Positions 34,652 through 46,251 of a stretch of DNA of 64,000 bases are shown here, piece after piece (the stretch's first letter is position 1; every line of letters starts with the position of its first letter). The translations under genes and the position numbers were made by a program. The notes under the pieces are model-generated. The model saw only the letters and a program-made list of their open reading frames with translations, was not told the origin of the DNA and ran no database searches. The DNA lies in NCBI GenBank assembly GCA_027575765.1, contig JANBPT010000029.1, forward strand, positions 43,098-107,097. Reading direction: 5' to 3'. The stretch comes from Tieghemiomyces parasiticus (lineage: Eukaryota > Kickxellomycota > Dimargaritomycetes > Dimargaritales > Dimargaritaceae).

Positions 34652-34900
34652 CAGATCTTAATCCTACTACAATGTAAAATTAAATGCGCCACGGTGGGGA
34701 GGTTATGGTTTATGTGACTCGACTGGCTACAAACAAACACAAAAAAAAGGTAAATTGATAAGGAAGAAATAAAAGATGGAGAACAGTGCAAAGAATAGGA
34801 GGCCTTGGGGCGATGGGGATGCCCGTAAGGAGACAGACGTGACAAGCGTGATCCCAAGGGTGCTTTTTCCCCCCTTCGAGGTGTACACCTTGCAGCACGC

Positions 34901-36955
34901 TTACAGCGGGGTGGTAGTCGAGGTGACCCCGGCGGCCTTGCTAGCGACGGCGAATTCCGCGGCCAGCTTGGCAGCCTGGTTGCTGTTGGTCTGAGTGGTC
35001 TGGAGGTGAGACATGAGATCATCGAGCCGGTTAATGTTACGGATGAACCAGTCGGCGTAGCGGCGACCGACCTTGCTCTCGGCAATGTGGATCACGTCCT
35101 GGGTGAGGTAGAAATCCAGGTCGGAGGCAGCCGTAAACTCGCCCTCGAGGAGCGTCCCGGTCTCCCACTTCTTCTGGCGGGACCGCAGCTTGAAGAGCAG
35201 CATCTGGTGGCGCAAGTGCTGCACGTCATCCACCTCTAAAAAGGTCGCGAGCTTTTCCACACCCATCGTCGAGTACAACTTAAGGTAAGAGCGCAACGTC
35301 GGGATCAGCACCTGGTGGCGCGCATCCGCCACGAAGATGCTGGCCTGGAAGCGCGAGGGCTCAGCCACCATGGGCATGGCCAGCTGATCCTCGTCGTCAC
35401 CGATGTTGGACCCAGTCTCGTTGTCCTGATCGTCCTCGTCGCCGGACACGTTGCTATCACCGTCGGCGGCGTTAGCCTTGGCCTGCTTGCGCTCACGCTG
35501 CTGCTGGAGGTACAGGATAGCATCGTCATAGTTGGGCGGGCACACAGTGATGAACTTGGGGCACGCGAACATGAACAGGTCCTCGAAGGTGGCCAGGGCC
35601 TCCTCGCCACCACGGTGGAGCTTGTGCTGCTGGTCGCCGTACTTCTCGCGCAGGTGGTTGTGCAGGTGCTCGTCCAACCGGGTCGGGCAGAGGGCCACGC
35701 ACAGGGCGAGCAGGGCATACATTTGCTCACTGGTCTTGGTCAGCGACTGGTAGTGGTAGGTGCGCGAGTGGTACTGCTTGGTGCGCGACACGAACAGCAG
35801 GATGTGCGTGAAGGCCTTGATGGCGTCGGCGTACCGGCGCATCATCATGTAGGCAAACCCTACGTAGTAGTAGGTGGTCACGTGGCAGGCCGTCACCCGG
35901 GTGTAGATGGCCTTGCTGTTCATCTCGATGTTGTCCATCATCTTGAGCGCCATGGTATAGTCGCCCAGTAGACAGTGCACACGCAACAGGCCAATGATGC
36001 TGAAGTAACCCAGCATCTTGTAGAGTGGGCGCGCGCCGTACTCACCACTGGCGGCCACCAGGTCCCCGCCATGCTTGGACACCAGCAGCTGCTCGGTGAT
36101 GCTCGACTTTTGGATCAGCGAGTAGAGCACGTTGAGCACGCTGTAGCAGCTCCACATCTGGGGGTTCTCCTTGAGCAGGTAGAGCTCCTCCTCAGACTTG
36201 CGCTTGAAGCGGTTGCGGTAGATGCAAAAGGCCTGGAACTGATAGATGAACTCGTCAACAATGTCCCACAGCCACTGGTTGGGGAGCTCGAGGTCCACGG
36301 GGCCCTCCGAATTGAGGATGTAATTGAACAGGTCGCAGTAGTTCTCGTACGAGTGGAAGCGGTCCTCGATGGTGGGCTGCAGACGGGCGTAGATGTGGCG
36401 GTAGTACAGCTCACGGTACAGGGTGAGGAAGATGCCGTCATCATTCAACATGGACCCCACGTAGTGTGGGTCGGGCCAAGCCTGCTTGGCGTAGAAGCGC
36501 TCGGTGAGCCGGTTGAAGTTGAACTCGTAGATGACGTGGAGCTCGTGGGCGTTGTTCTCCCGCACGTGGCGCTGGAAGTTGGTCAGAAAGTTTCTGATGG
36601 CGTCCGGGATGTGGATCTTGACCGGGGCGGACTCCTCATCGTCGCTGTAGATCTCGCTACCCGAGACGGAGTCACCTGCGGAAGAACGTGGTACAGCAGA
36701 GGCAGAGGGAGGTAAGTGGTTGGGCGAGGGTTAGTGGGGGGAGCAAAACGGATAGCCGTACGAGCGGAACGCTTGGGAGACCCGGAGGGAGGGATTGGCA
36801 CCGCCGTATCGCCAATACGATCGCAACCGGGTCAGCAGCGCAGCGGGGTAGATCAGTCAGTTCCGCCGTCAATACTCACCATCGGCGGGACCGGCAGCGT
36901 TACCAACGTTGACTTCGGAGATGGCCTCCTCATCGTTGCGAGGTTCCTGGTACAT
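34901..36955 (-). CDS. translation initiation factor eIF3 subunit l
   Basis: Two exons on the minus strand, 36880-36955 and 34901-36675 (GTGAGT donor, CAG acceptor), giving 616 aa (human EIF3L 564). Exon 1 encodes MYQEPRNDEEAISEVNV; the join gives SDDEESAPVKIHIPDAIRNF, then DPHYVGSMLNDDGIFLTLYR and ELYYRHIYARLQPTIEDRF, LPNQWLWDIVDEFIYQFQAF, KMLGYFSIIGLLRVHCLLGD and the PCI/TPR region with QYHSRTYHYQSL, all hallmarks of eIF3l. An acidic loop (about residues 440-470) precedes the C-terminal PCI domain. eIF3l is a non-core subunit of eIF3, absent from S. cerevisiae but kept in many fungi, and works at the 40S ribosome in initiation. Confidence 0.95.
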
Positions 36956-37893
36956 GGTACAAGATTTTAATCGGGGATGGAAAGTGGGCAGAACTTAGGG
37001 GGTAAATGAAGGGGCACCAGAAAGATCGAGGATGGGCCGAAGAGATTTGCGGCTATGGACTAGTGGGGGACCCAGATGAGAGAAGTGGCGGAAAAAAACG
37101 AAATGTAATCACCTAACGAAGGCCAGAGGTGCTGTCAAGATGCTCGGTCGGATCTAGAATCGAGGCGGAACAGACACAGCGGTGAATCAAGCGATCCGGG
37201 CCGTAGGCCAGGGACGGGCCAGCTGCCCCGCACCCAAGCGTCGAGACCCCGACCAAGGGAGTCGACATTGATGGGCCATAACGTTAGGGAAAAAAAATTA
37301 GTACGTATGGGACTAAGTAATCGGCTAGGCGGGGCGGTGATGGGTCGGCCAATCTATATGCCTGCCTATCCCACTAGACTTCTTATCAGAGACTGCCCGG
37401 CTCCCACGAAACCCTGAATAACTTGGTCTAGTCTTTCAGCCAGAGTGACATGACACTTGCTATGCGACTGAGCCCGGAAAGGACACCCCTGCCGATTATA
37501 CACACACGACCCAGCTAAATGGGTCCCATCCATTACTTCTTAGTTGGCGTCTACCTACAAAATCCAGCCAGTATCCTAGACAGTGTGGTCCAATGTGGTG
37601 ATAGGATAAGGATCGAGTACCTTAGCTCTTCACTTGGGCCGCCAGACCGGTACCACACAATATTCTATGTTTGCCGAAGCCGCTAGTCTATCGACTTGGG
37701 ATGGTATGTTTAATGGGTACAGAAGACGTAGACCTGGTAGTTAGAGGTCGAAAGAAAAAATACCTCATAAAGATGTAGATAGGGAAGCGAGGTCACAACC
37801 TTTAAAAAAAATAAAGAAGCTAGGGCAGTTTAGCCATCCATATCGGCCTGACGGGGTGACCGTCCACCACACGTCAATTTATAGCCACACAAC
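36956..37893. other. intergenic, no gene seen
   Basis: Between the eIF3l start and the alanine aminotransferase 3' end. A-rich runs near 37289 and 37804; no supported open frame. Confidence 0.45.
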
Positions 37894-39660
37894 TCAGGAG
37901 CGGTACTTATCCATGAACTCCTGGTGGAAATTTTTCAGGTCAGCAATGAAAGTGTCAAAGAGGGCTTCCGGAGGTAGGAAAGTCGACCGGAAGTGGTAGG
38001 TGCCTTCCTTCTGGCCAAACCCGGACCCGGGGATCACGCAAACACCGGTGGCGTCGAGCATCCGCAGGCAGTAAAAGTCGTCCGGGTTCTTTCCGGCCTC
38101 CTCAGCGGCGGCAAGAGCCTTGGGCGGCAGCTGAATGGACGGGAACAGGTACATGGCGCCCTCGGCGGGATTGCACGAGCAACCTTCCATTTCATTGAAG
38201 GCCTGATGGAGTCTCCGGCTGCGGCGGCGCAGGCTGGCGAAGATGCCGTCCACCTCGGTGCGGTACTGCGGGTAGGACGGGTCGCTGGGCTGGGGCGGCT
38301 TGACCATCAGATCAACGAGGATCTGGCCCTGCACGTTGGGGCACAGGTTGACCGATGCCATCTTGTAGACCTGCTTCATGACTTCGGGGTCAATGTTGGT
38401 ACACTCGAAATACCCGCCGCGACGACCACACTCGCCGACCATGCCCTTCGAGATAGAGTGGAACGAGACCAGCTCCACTTCGTCCCGAACAGGGGCCGGA
38501 CAGGACCGCAGGATCTTCTTGAATGAGTGGAACGGCCGCGTGTCCGGTTCGTAGAAGTTGGTCTGGTACACTTCGTCGGCCAGGAGGACCAGACGCTCGC
38601 GGTGGCAAAATTCGACCACTTCGCGCATATTGGATTCGGACAGGCACTGGCCCGTAGGGTTGCCGGGGTTGATGATGACCAAGGCCCGCACATCGACGCC
38701 ACGACCGCGGGCAGCGTGCAGAGACGCCTCCAGGTCCTGGACATTCATCCCCCAGGCGTGGGCCTCGTCCAAGTAGTACGGGACGGGGTGGGCTTGATAC
38801 AGGGCCAGCGTGGCAGTGTAAAGCGGGTACTGGGGGATGGGGATCATGACGCCCACCTCAGGTCCGCTAATAATCAGTTGCATGAGCTGCTGAACGCCCG
38901 CTGAGGCGCCTGCGGTCAGGTATATATCATCAGCGCTGGCCGGGGAGCCGTCGCGGGCCGCAATGAAGTCGGCCACGTGCTCGCGGATAGAACGGATGCC
39001 TTGCGAATGACTGTAGGCCCCGATCGCGCCGCCGGCGCTGGCCAGTATTTCGCGGGCACGCGCCACGGCATCCGCCGGGAACAGCTGCTGGGTGATGGGC
39101 AATTGCTCCTCGCTGAGCAGGTCCGGGTACTCGGTGAGGGCGGCGACCTGGCGGAAGAAGGTGATGGGTTTCTGTTGGAGCTGCTGCGGGTTGCCGATGT
39201 TGCAGTTGACGATGCGGTCGAAGGCCAGGGTGCGGTCACCCTTGTCGAGGCGCTGGATTGGGTAGAAGGTAGTCGGGGCAGAGCATGCACGAGGGGGTTA
39301 GCGTGGGGCGAGCGGATGGGAGGCAAGCGGACAGGCAGCTCGCCCAGGGCTTGCTCCTCAGGGTGGTCGACTTACCAGCTTGAGTTCTTCAGCCTTGATG
39401 GCCAGTTCGCCACGGACGGCGTACTGCACCTCGCGGATGCGAGGGTTGATTGACTCGTAGGTGAGCACCTTGCCCTTGGGGGCCGGGGTGGAGGACAGCA
39501 TGGCGGGTGAGGAGCTGAGGAAAGCGCGGTGGAGGGGTTGGGCAGACGAGAAAGCGAAGGAACGCGCAACAGAGCAGAGATAGGCACTAAGCAGGAGGGA
39601 GCCGCCGGACCCCCAGCGGACACGGGCCGGGGTAGTTATAGTCATCGGTAAGCGCGTCAT
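37894..39660 (-). CDS. alanine aminotransferase, probably dual-localised
   Basis: Two exons on the minus strand: 39376-39660 (or -39501) and 37894-39252. From the ATG at 39501 the product is 494 aa (MLSSTPAPKG); from the upstream ATG at 39660 it gains 53 residues, basic, Ser/Leu-rich and mitochondrial-presequence-like. Family motifs: NCNIGNPQQLQQKPITFFRQ, YLTAGASAGVQQLMQLII, INPGNPTGQ, LVLLADEVYQTNFY, and SFHSISKGMVGECGRRGGYF with the PLP-binding Lys in SISKG, ending FGQKEGTYHFRSTFLP. It transfers the amino group between alanine and 2-oxoglutarate. Fungal paralogues are mitochondrial (Alt1) or cytosolic (Alt2); here one gene with two starts could supply both. GTAAGT donor and CCAG acceptor bound a 123-nt intron. 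Confidence 0.92.
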
Positions 39661-42600
39661 AGCCGAGCGGGAAGGAAAATTGACGGTCACACGAGGCAGA
39701 GACCAGGACGCACTAAAGGGGAAATAGGGGAAGCGCGGTGCGGGAGAGCGAGAGAACAAAGAACGGGTGATTGACGAAGGACCGGTCGGGTTGGGGTGGG
39801 CCCACTTCCCCATAGGGCCGAGCGGCAGGAGGCTGACAGGCCAACGTGACTCCGTAGGCATGGGCCGGGCTGCTCCAGCAACCCCTGGCCTGTAGCCAAT
39901 CATGTGCGATGGCCGGCGGCACAGTTTTAATATTACCGCTTAATGAGTCGGGTTGGGGTATGCGCCCCTACGAAGTTGGCCCCAGGACTGTGAGGGCTCA
40001 CGGGTAGCTGTGTCTGCCTAATGGCGTGGAGCTGACGCGGCCGTCCGGGGCAGGGACACGGGTGTGCCACAGTGCGGGGGGCGGGGACTGAGCTGCCGGG
40101 AGGCCCCGGGCGGCCTGGAGATTGCCTTCTCGGCAGCCTGTCGATGGTGTGCTGTGAGGGACGAGAGAAGCGGTGCATAACGTGAAGAGTTACATGGACT
40201 TTCGAGAGCCGACCCCACCGGAAGATCCCTGGCGGCAGTGTAACCCCACCCCCATATTAATCCCTCTGGTGTCCTTTTTCCCGCTTCAGAAGGTGGTATG
40301 TGCGACACAGCACCAGCGAATTGCCAGCTGTGCCGTCGGCACGAGGGGCGGCGTTGTCAGCCAAAGATAGATAACGTCGTCTGCCGCGGCCGCGGAGCGT
40401 TTCAGCAAAGGGGATCTCACTTGCGAGACAATGCGGCCCCATGCTATGTCAGTAATGCACAGATCGTTGGCACTTGTGGGCGAGGTCGTCGTCCATCCAG
40501 GCGCGAACCGACCACCCGCCGGCCAACGTCTGTCAGTATGTACTCACTGCGCACAGTAGTGCAGAGGATAATCCTCATCGGATGCCAATGTGTGACCGTC
40601 GCCCAGTCGTCCTTGAGCAGGTTTCTAGAGTGATTTACGTGCCTGGGTCGGTAGCTCGTGGTGATCAAAAGGTGCCGAAGGGACTGCGTTCAGTCTCCGT
40701 GACTGCCGTGTTCGTCGCCCACCGCTGCAGAGTCGTTTCGGTGCTAACATACTAGCTCATAATAGGTCTTACGATACATACAAGTTGCATCTCATCCCCC
40801 ACTTCACTACCAATAAACTTGAGCAAACGCCAAAGAGCCTGGACTAGACTGATGGGATGCCAGTAACTCCGAGGCCTCACAGAATAGACCTTCCCTAACT
40901 GAAATCGATCTCAATTCGGATATCTCCATGGGATATAAGTCACCACCCTTGCCCGTGGCCACTGGAACCCCCCGTTTCTTCCAATAGATAGCTTATAGGT
41001 GCATATCCACTTATTCATCCCAAGCTTAAATGTATCTCCTCCGCACGACCATATACGCACATTACTCCCCGCTCATTATGTGCTCATTCAGACTTTCTTG
41101 ACGCTCTTCAAATTCTTACCACACCGCCTGTTCCACAGCGTAGTACAGGATTACGCTGATAGAAATAAAGCTACTCTAATCTAACCACTAATTAAAGCGG
41201 TGTACAGCCACCATTCTCTGGATGTCTAAGGCCCTCTATACCTATGCACCTACGGTGGACCTCCATGTGGCCGCCTGGCAGCCACACCGGTAGCTAGGCC
41301 AGTATCCTTCTACGAGCAACCACGTGGCGAGTAACTCGAAAGCACCCTGGCTGATCCCAAAGTAACTTACGACCAGGTCGATGATCGGATGGTGCATATC
41401 TTCATGTCCCGTTATCAGTAGGGTGCCTCAGCGTCCTGTCGTCCTACCAAGCCACCCCAGACCAAGTACGTTCCTCACTGGTTCGTGTATCCACTTCGGT
41501 TGGATTACGAGATGCTGTCATGTCAACCAAATCCCTTCGCCCACAACATATTTACTGTCAGCCCTGATACCGTGGGCAAAGGGATTCAAATTCCTTACGA
41601 TGCTGAGAGCATGCTATGTGAGGCTGATCGTCTGGACCTCATTGAACCACACGCCCGTATTATTTGTGTACACGGCGCCATGGCGGATCAAAAAATAACT
41701 GCTCTGTAATTATGTGACAGAACCCGGTGTCCGCCCCCGTGAATATTACTGGGAGACCATCACCAGCCGTGGGTGGCTCCATTGCAAACTTGACACGGTC
41801 CCGTACTTGCGTAGTAATCGGTGGTCCACGGAGACTTGAGAGTGACCAACGTGGCTGATGTCAACACGACAACGTCGGCAAACCGATTTTCAGTGGCGAA
41901 GGTTCCAATTATTGGGCTCCCGCGGATGGGCACCTACTGGATGGCTTGGATTCCTCCAGCCGGCTGCTCTACGAGTGGTATACCGATTTCGACCCGGGCT
42001 ATGGGACGCCGGTCAAGCTTGATAAAATAGAAGCCAATGGGGGCTTCATTGCGCTCTACAAGGCGTCCCTTTCTCTCCTCCCTCAAAGTAGCCCTTGCTG
42101 ACGCTCACGACTTACCTCTTCCCTTTTTCCAGGAAGATGAGGTCACTTCCGGTTCAGATATCCCTTCTATGAACAACGAAGTATAGAGCATGTGTGGTCA
42201 GCGGCCTATCTGATCGAGCAGCAATGCAAGCAGTGCCAATCTGATTATAGATCAACGCCCCAATGTCGGTATCAGTCATGAATCGATAGTATGAATCGGA
42301 TATCAGAATTAACTTTAATTGAGAACGTCAATTGATGATTCCAAATGACAAAGGCGGTGGGTGCCCTGCGTACGCTATTGCAGGCTGAACAATAAAGGTA
42401 CAGAAATCTACAGCTTGGTAGAATCGCTGAATAGGTAATAAACACTACCACAACAAAATTAATGGGCCTACTATAGTGGCTTAGAGAAGACCATGAATTT
42501 GCCGAGCTGAAATCCGGCAAGTTCCCTTTTTGTACGGGGAGTTTGTGGCCCTGACGCAATACCCAAACATTCTCAGGCAATGGGGTTAGAAGTCGGTCCG

Positions 42601-42969
42601 AACAGATGAGTGGCAGTATTATTACCTTGTGACGACGATGTCCATAAAAAATCAATACCAAGAGGCCAATTCCGCACTCTAGCGACTCGCACGGTTCGAG
42701 TTTCCTAGTACCCTTCAGGTCCAACATTGGTATTTCCTGCGACAGTTCATTGCCTTCTTTTTTGCCCCTACTAAATGCCCCACATCTGTAGGCTGGCTAA
42801 TCCGCTTATAACTGGCTAGCAGCGGTAAATCGTCTGTGAACCTCATTTAATATACGCAGGCAGTAAGTCTGTGAAGGGAAATCTGGAAGACCCAGTGTGA
42901 CCAGCCACAATACTTTCATATCGTGAACCCTGCATCAGGAAGTAATCGCCGCATTATAACTCTACCGAG
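39661..42969. other. long gene-poor stretch
   Basis: About 3.3 kb. The part next to 39661 is leader/promoter of the aminotransferase. 40000-41200 has no supported gene. 41230-42180 may hold a decayed coding region, listed separately. 42190-42960 is AT-rich and empty. Confidence 0.4.
41222..42186 (+). pseudogene. possible decayed protein-coding region, unknown
   Basis: Several adjacent plus-strand segments look coding but sit in different frames or are cut by single stops: MSKALYTYAPTVDLHVAAWQ (about 41222), then DQVDDRMVHIFMSRYQ (about 41370-41418), DYEMLSCQPNPFAHNIFTVS running on to ICVHGAMADQKITAL (41485-41709), PREYYWETITSRGWLHCKLD (about 41740) and DSSSRLLYEWYTDFDPGYGT (about 41950-42010). 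A CCAG acceptor at about 42130 precedes a last short piece ending in TAG at 42184-42186. It could be a degenerate gene or a multi-exon gene I cannot splice. I do not recognise the family. Confidence 0.3.
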
Positions 42970-43776
42970 TTAGGATCGAGACTGTTTAAGGGCCTCGGCC
43001 CGGCCTTGCAAACTCGCCTCTTTACCCGATACCAAGTTGAATACGGAGGTCATTTCAGGGGAGAGGCTGGCAGTCTCGTGGGCGAAGAACATGGTACCAG
43101 GCGTGGCACGGCGGGTCAGGGCCGAGCGGACTGCTGGCTCAAGACAATTTAGTGGTGACTGACCGCCCACCCGCCATACGGTGAACACCCGGCTGGACGG
43201 CCGGATATCTTTGATCAACACATACTGGTTCTTGGCCCGCCCGAAGAAATCGAGGGACTCTACTTGGAGCACGGTATCTGGGGTCACCGGCAAGCGAGGC
43301 GTGACAGGGGACGACGTGGGGGTGCCGGTGGTAGCCGCGTCGGTAAGCATGCTGAGCCTAGTAATGTACGGGTGCATCGCCCAGTGGATCAACCCGGTCG
43401 ACATGCCACTGGTGGCAATGGCGGAGGCCGCCAAGATCGTCCGTACCTCGGTAGCCAACCCAGAGTCAATGGTCATGATGAGTGGCGCCAAGACAAACGT
43501 GGCGGTGAGGGAGGTGATGGAAAAGCGCTTGAGTACCTTGGCTGTGCGGGCCAGAGGGCCGTCGTAAATGACCTTGGTCGTAACGGCAGTGGTTGACTTG
43601 GCGGCCGCGGTCGCGGGAGTAGAGTAGTAGGCCCCGCGACGGAAGTGCGGGAGGCTACCGTAGACCGTGGCGAGCCGGGCTGTAGGCGTTAAAGAGCCTG
43701 GCTTGGAAAATGTTAACGTCGCTGAACGGCCGAGGTGGCAGGTGGCTAGTCCTCGTAGCGGAGTCAAGGTGGCCAT
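42970..43776 (-). CDS. TMEM70-like mitochondrial membrane protein
   Basis: ATG at 43776 (GGCCATGG in complement); 268 aa, no intron. The first 50 residues are a mitochondrial presequence. VIYDGPLARTAKVLKRFSIT followed by two membrane spans, LTATFVLAPLIMTIDS and VRTILAASAIATSGMSTGL, with HWAMHPYITRL after, matches the layout of the TMEM70/TMEM186/TMEM223 group (Y-x-G-x-x-A-R-x-x-x-x-K-x-F-S, two spans, then H-x-x-x-x-x-Y-x-x-x-L). TMEM70 in animals helps assemble ATP synthase and complex I in the inner membrane. The C-terminal half (FGRAKNQYVLIKDIRPSSRV) fits too. It diverges from an unknown mitochondrial gene at 44389. Confidence 0.7.
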   Translation of the reverse strand: MATLTPLRGLATCHLGRSATLTFSKPGSLTPTARLATVYGSLPHFRRGAYYSTPATAAAKSTTAVTTKVIYDGPLARTAKVLKRFSITSLTATFVLAPLIMTIDSGLATEVRTILAASAIATSGMSTGLIHWAMHPYITRLSMLTDAATTGTPTSSPVTPRLPVTPDTVLQVESLDFFGRAKNQYVLIKDIRPSSRVFTVWRVGGQSPLNCLEPAVRSALTRRATPGTMFFAHETASLSPEMTSVFNLVSGKEASLQGRAEALKQSRS

Positions 43777-44388
43777 GGCGAAGTAGTAAGTCGAGAGTGT
43801 TGACGTGGTGGGCTCAGGTGAGTGATAAGAAGCCTGGCGCCTTTTCGTTAAGGGATGCGAGCTGGGGGATCAGATAGAGACAGTGGTTATTTTTAAGTTT
43901 AGTAATGTGCACCTTGTCTCGGGTTGAATTTACTTCGCATGGCATAAGTACCTCTCGCGTACCCACTGATCGCTTAGCGCCACGGGGCAATTCATTACGG
44001 ATAGATTGGAGGGTATGAGCTGTAGCCCCTCCCCCATTGGAGTCACGGAGCCTTCAGAAGTGGAGGTTGAGTATTTATCACGTGAGCTGATCCATTGCCA
44101 TCCCACCAACCTCTCCACAGGGATAACACCTAAACCCCGTCGAGTGACTCGTTTAGAGAGGGAGTCGGTGGTAGGGCTCACCGCGATTCCAGGCAGGTCG
44201 CCCCCTCACCATTTCCCAGTGTCTCACATGGCTGTGCCCAGGACCCTTTACCATTTCTCAGAGTATAAAATCATTCGCCCCACGCAGATTCGTACGTTTA
44301 GGATCCCCCTCCCCTTGAATTCTCCGACATCGCGCAACGGTCTGTCTTATTCCATTCTATTGTCCCTCCCACTACTACCGCCACCCCA
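43777..44388. promoter_or_regulatory. shared upstream region of two divergent mitochondrial genes
   Basis: 612 bp between two start codons on opposite strands, pyrimidine-rich toward 44389. No other open frame with support (the ORF at 44006-44392 overlaps the downstream start). Confidence 0.4.
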
Positions 44389-44841
44389 ATGACTTCCCCC
44401 ATACGCCTCGCCAGCCTAGCACGCAGTGTCGCGGGCCGGGCTGTACCGCTGGCCGCCCGGACACCCTTGGCCGTCCGGACCTTGCGGTACACCGTCCTGA
44501 ACCCCCACCTTGCGCCCGCAGCCCCGCAGCACCGCAGCATGATGAACGCCGCCTGGGCCAACATGAAAGCCCTGCCCCTCATGATGAAAATCATGCAGAA
44601 CCCGACACTGGTCAACCGACTAACCGAGCTCATGCGGTATGTGGAGGCCAACGGTTTGATCGATATGAAGGCCGCCATGAAGGACCCGACGAACCCTAAT
44701 AATCTGAACAAGGCCCACGAGGACCCCGAGTTCATGCGCCGGCTCGTCGAAATTTTGCAACTGTGCCAAGAGGCCGGTATCGACGCGGAGGAGTTCATGA
44801 AATCCATGCCCCAGTTTCGACAGGCCCTACCCCCGAACTAG
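44389..44841 (+). CDS. predicted mitochondrial matrix protein (150 aa), unknown
   Basis: ATG at 44389. The first 50 residues, with ten arginines and no acid (LARSVAGRAVPLAARTPLAV), form a strong mitochondrial presequence ending about HRSMM. The mature part is about 100 residues, helical and charged, with Met-rich MMKIMQNPTLVNRLTELMRY, a Pro/Asn-rich loop and EILQLCQEAGIDAEEFMKS. No membrane span. AATAAA at 44879-44884 follows the stop by 37 bp. The helical core recalls small STI1-like or NAC-type helical modules, but this is weak; I do not recognise a family. Confidence 0.65.
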   Translation: MTSPIRLASLARSVAGRAVPLAARTPLAVRTLRYTVLNPHLAPAAPQHRSMMNAAWANMKALPLMMKIMQNPTLVNRLTELMRYVEANGLIDMKAAMKDPTNPNNLNKAHEDPEFMRRLVEILQLCQEAGIDAEEFMKSMPQFRQALPPN

Positions 44842-45166
44842 GCACGGGGAGGATTAGGCCCGATTGGTTTTGGGCCGTAATAAACGAAGGGTCAAGGATA
44901 CGACTACCGGATGCCACAGGCGCTGTGCAAACAGGGATCAGAGGGGTCCGGGTACATTATATTTGGCCAAGAGATCGTGACGACTAGGTGGCGGGCAGAA
45001 CGTCCCAGTCAGACATGGTACGGACACTCGGTATTACTATGCTAAGGCATGAATCATGAAGGATGTAAGTTTATATCTGTACTTTAAAGCAACGCGCGCG
45101 AGTAGGTTGATTGACCGTCAGGTAACGGCTAGTCAGACAAGGCCGGTGTGGTGGTAGATGAGTAAC

Positions 45167-46251
45167 TTATTTTGCCTGGGTGGCCTGGGACAGATCGGCA
45201 GAAACGGGCATGTTTGGTTGAAATTGATAGGGATGGTTACACGGGCCGGTTAAGAACTGAGCAAAGGCGGCGACCAACCCCGCATTACTGGCCAACGAGG
45301 CACTTGTCCCCACCGCTACAATTCATTGTTAGGGTCGTCCTTCTGTGGCCTCCATACTTACCTTGGGCTTCGGAGGAGCCCCGAACCGTTCGGCGCGCTT
45401 ACGGCGTCGTTCCTCTTCCTCGGAATCGACCACGGCCGGGGCAGGATGCGCGTTACGTACTGCCACGTTGGTGGGTAGCCCGAAGCGCTCGGCGCGTTTG
45501 CGAAGAGTTTCCGCATCGATGCCCTGTAATGACAAGCCGGGCGAGGATATCATACAAAATCAGGGTCCAAGGGGTTAAAATAAAATAATAGTCGGGAGTC
45601 ATGGGTAATGTACCGATGTGCAGGCGTATGGCGAGATAGCCAAGGTATAGCTCATCGTAAAAGATCCGCGTATCGACCTTCCCTGTGAAACCACACGTGT
45701 CACTATCCCGACCCCTTACGATGATTTCAACTTACCAGCTTGTCGGCCGGGATAGTTTTGACATGCGTCTTCTTCGGATTGGCGGCAGGCTTGGCGACTT
45801 TGACAGGTTCCGCCGGCTTATACGGGATACCGAACTTGGCCGCCCGCTTACGACGACGCTCCTCTTCGGGATCCTCAGCCGGGTTGGCCGCCACTGGTGT
45901 GGTACTACCACTATCACCGGTCGTCGCCGGGGCGAGCACGGCGGAAGAGTGGGCGGGAGACAACGTCGGCGAGGACGGGATAAACGACGGACCGTCCTCA
46001 GACATGGGCTCCTCTGAGACTGGTGGCTGCTGAGGTGCCGAGGGGGTCGGCGGCTGTTGAGGCGCTGAAGCGGCCGGCGGACTGGCCTTGGCCTTCTTGG
46101 CCGCCGATGGCTGGGCTGCTCCTTGCGGCTTAAGGTGGGCGAGGATCCGCGCCTTCAACTCTTCCTTTTTTCCGGTCTTGGGTAGACCCAGTCGGTCGCA
46201 CTCTTCCTTGAGCTCCTGGACCTTGAGTGTATTTAGCTTCGAGGCGTTCAT
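45167..46251 (-). CDS. SAP-domain mRNA export/THO-associated protein (Tho1/SARNP-like)
   Basis: Three exons on the minus strand: 45736-46251, 45362-45523 and 45167-45184 (231 aa; human SARNP 210). Residues about 5-42 are a SAP DNA-binding helix-extension-helix (TLKVQELKEECDRLGLPKTG). A Pro/Ser/Ala-rich linker follows. Three copies of the family's basic motif then appear: ERRRKRAAKFGIP, LRKRAERFGLP and ERRRKRAERFGAP. Tho1/SARNP bind RNA and the helicase Sub2/UAP56 to package and export mRNA in the nucleus; those motifs contact the helicase. The last exon codes five residues (ATQAK) and is the least certain part; an acceptor 9 bases further on would also keep the frame. Confidence 0.8.
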
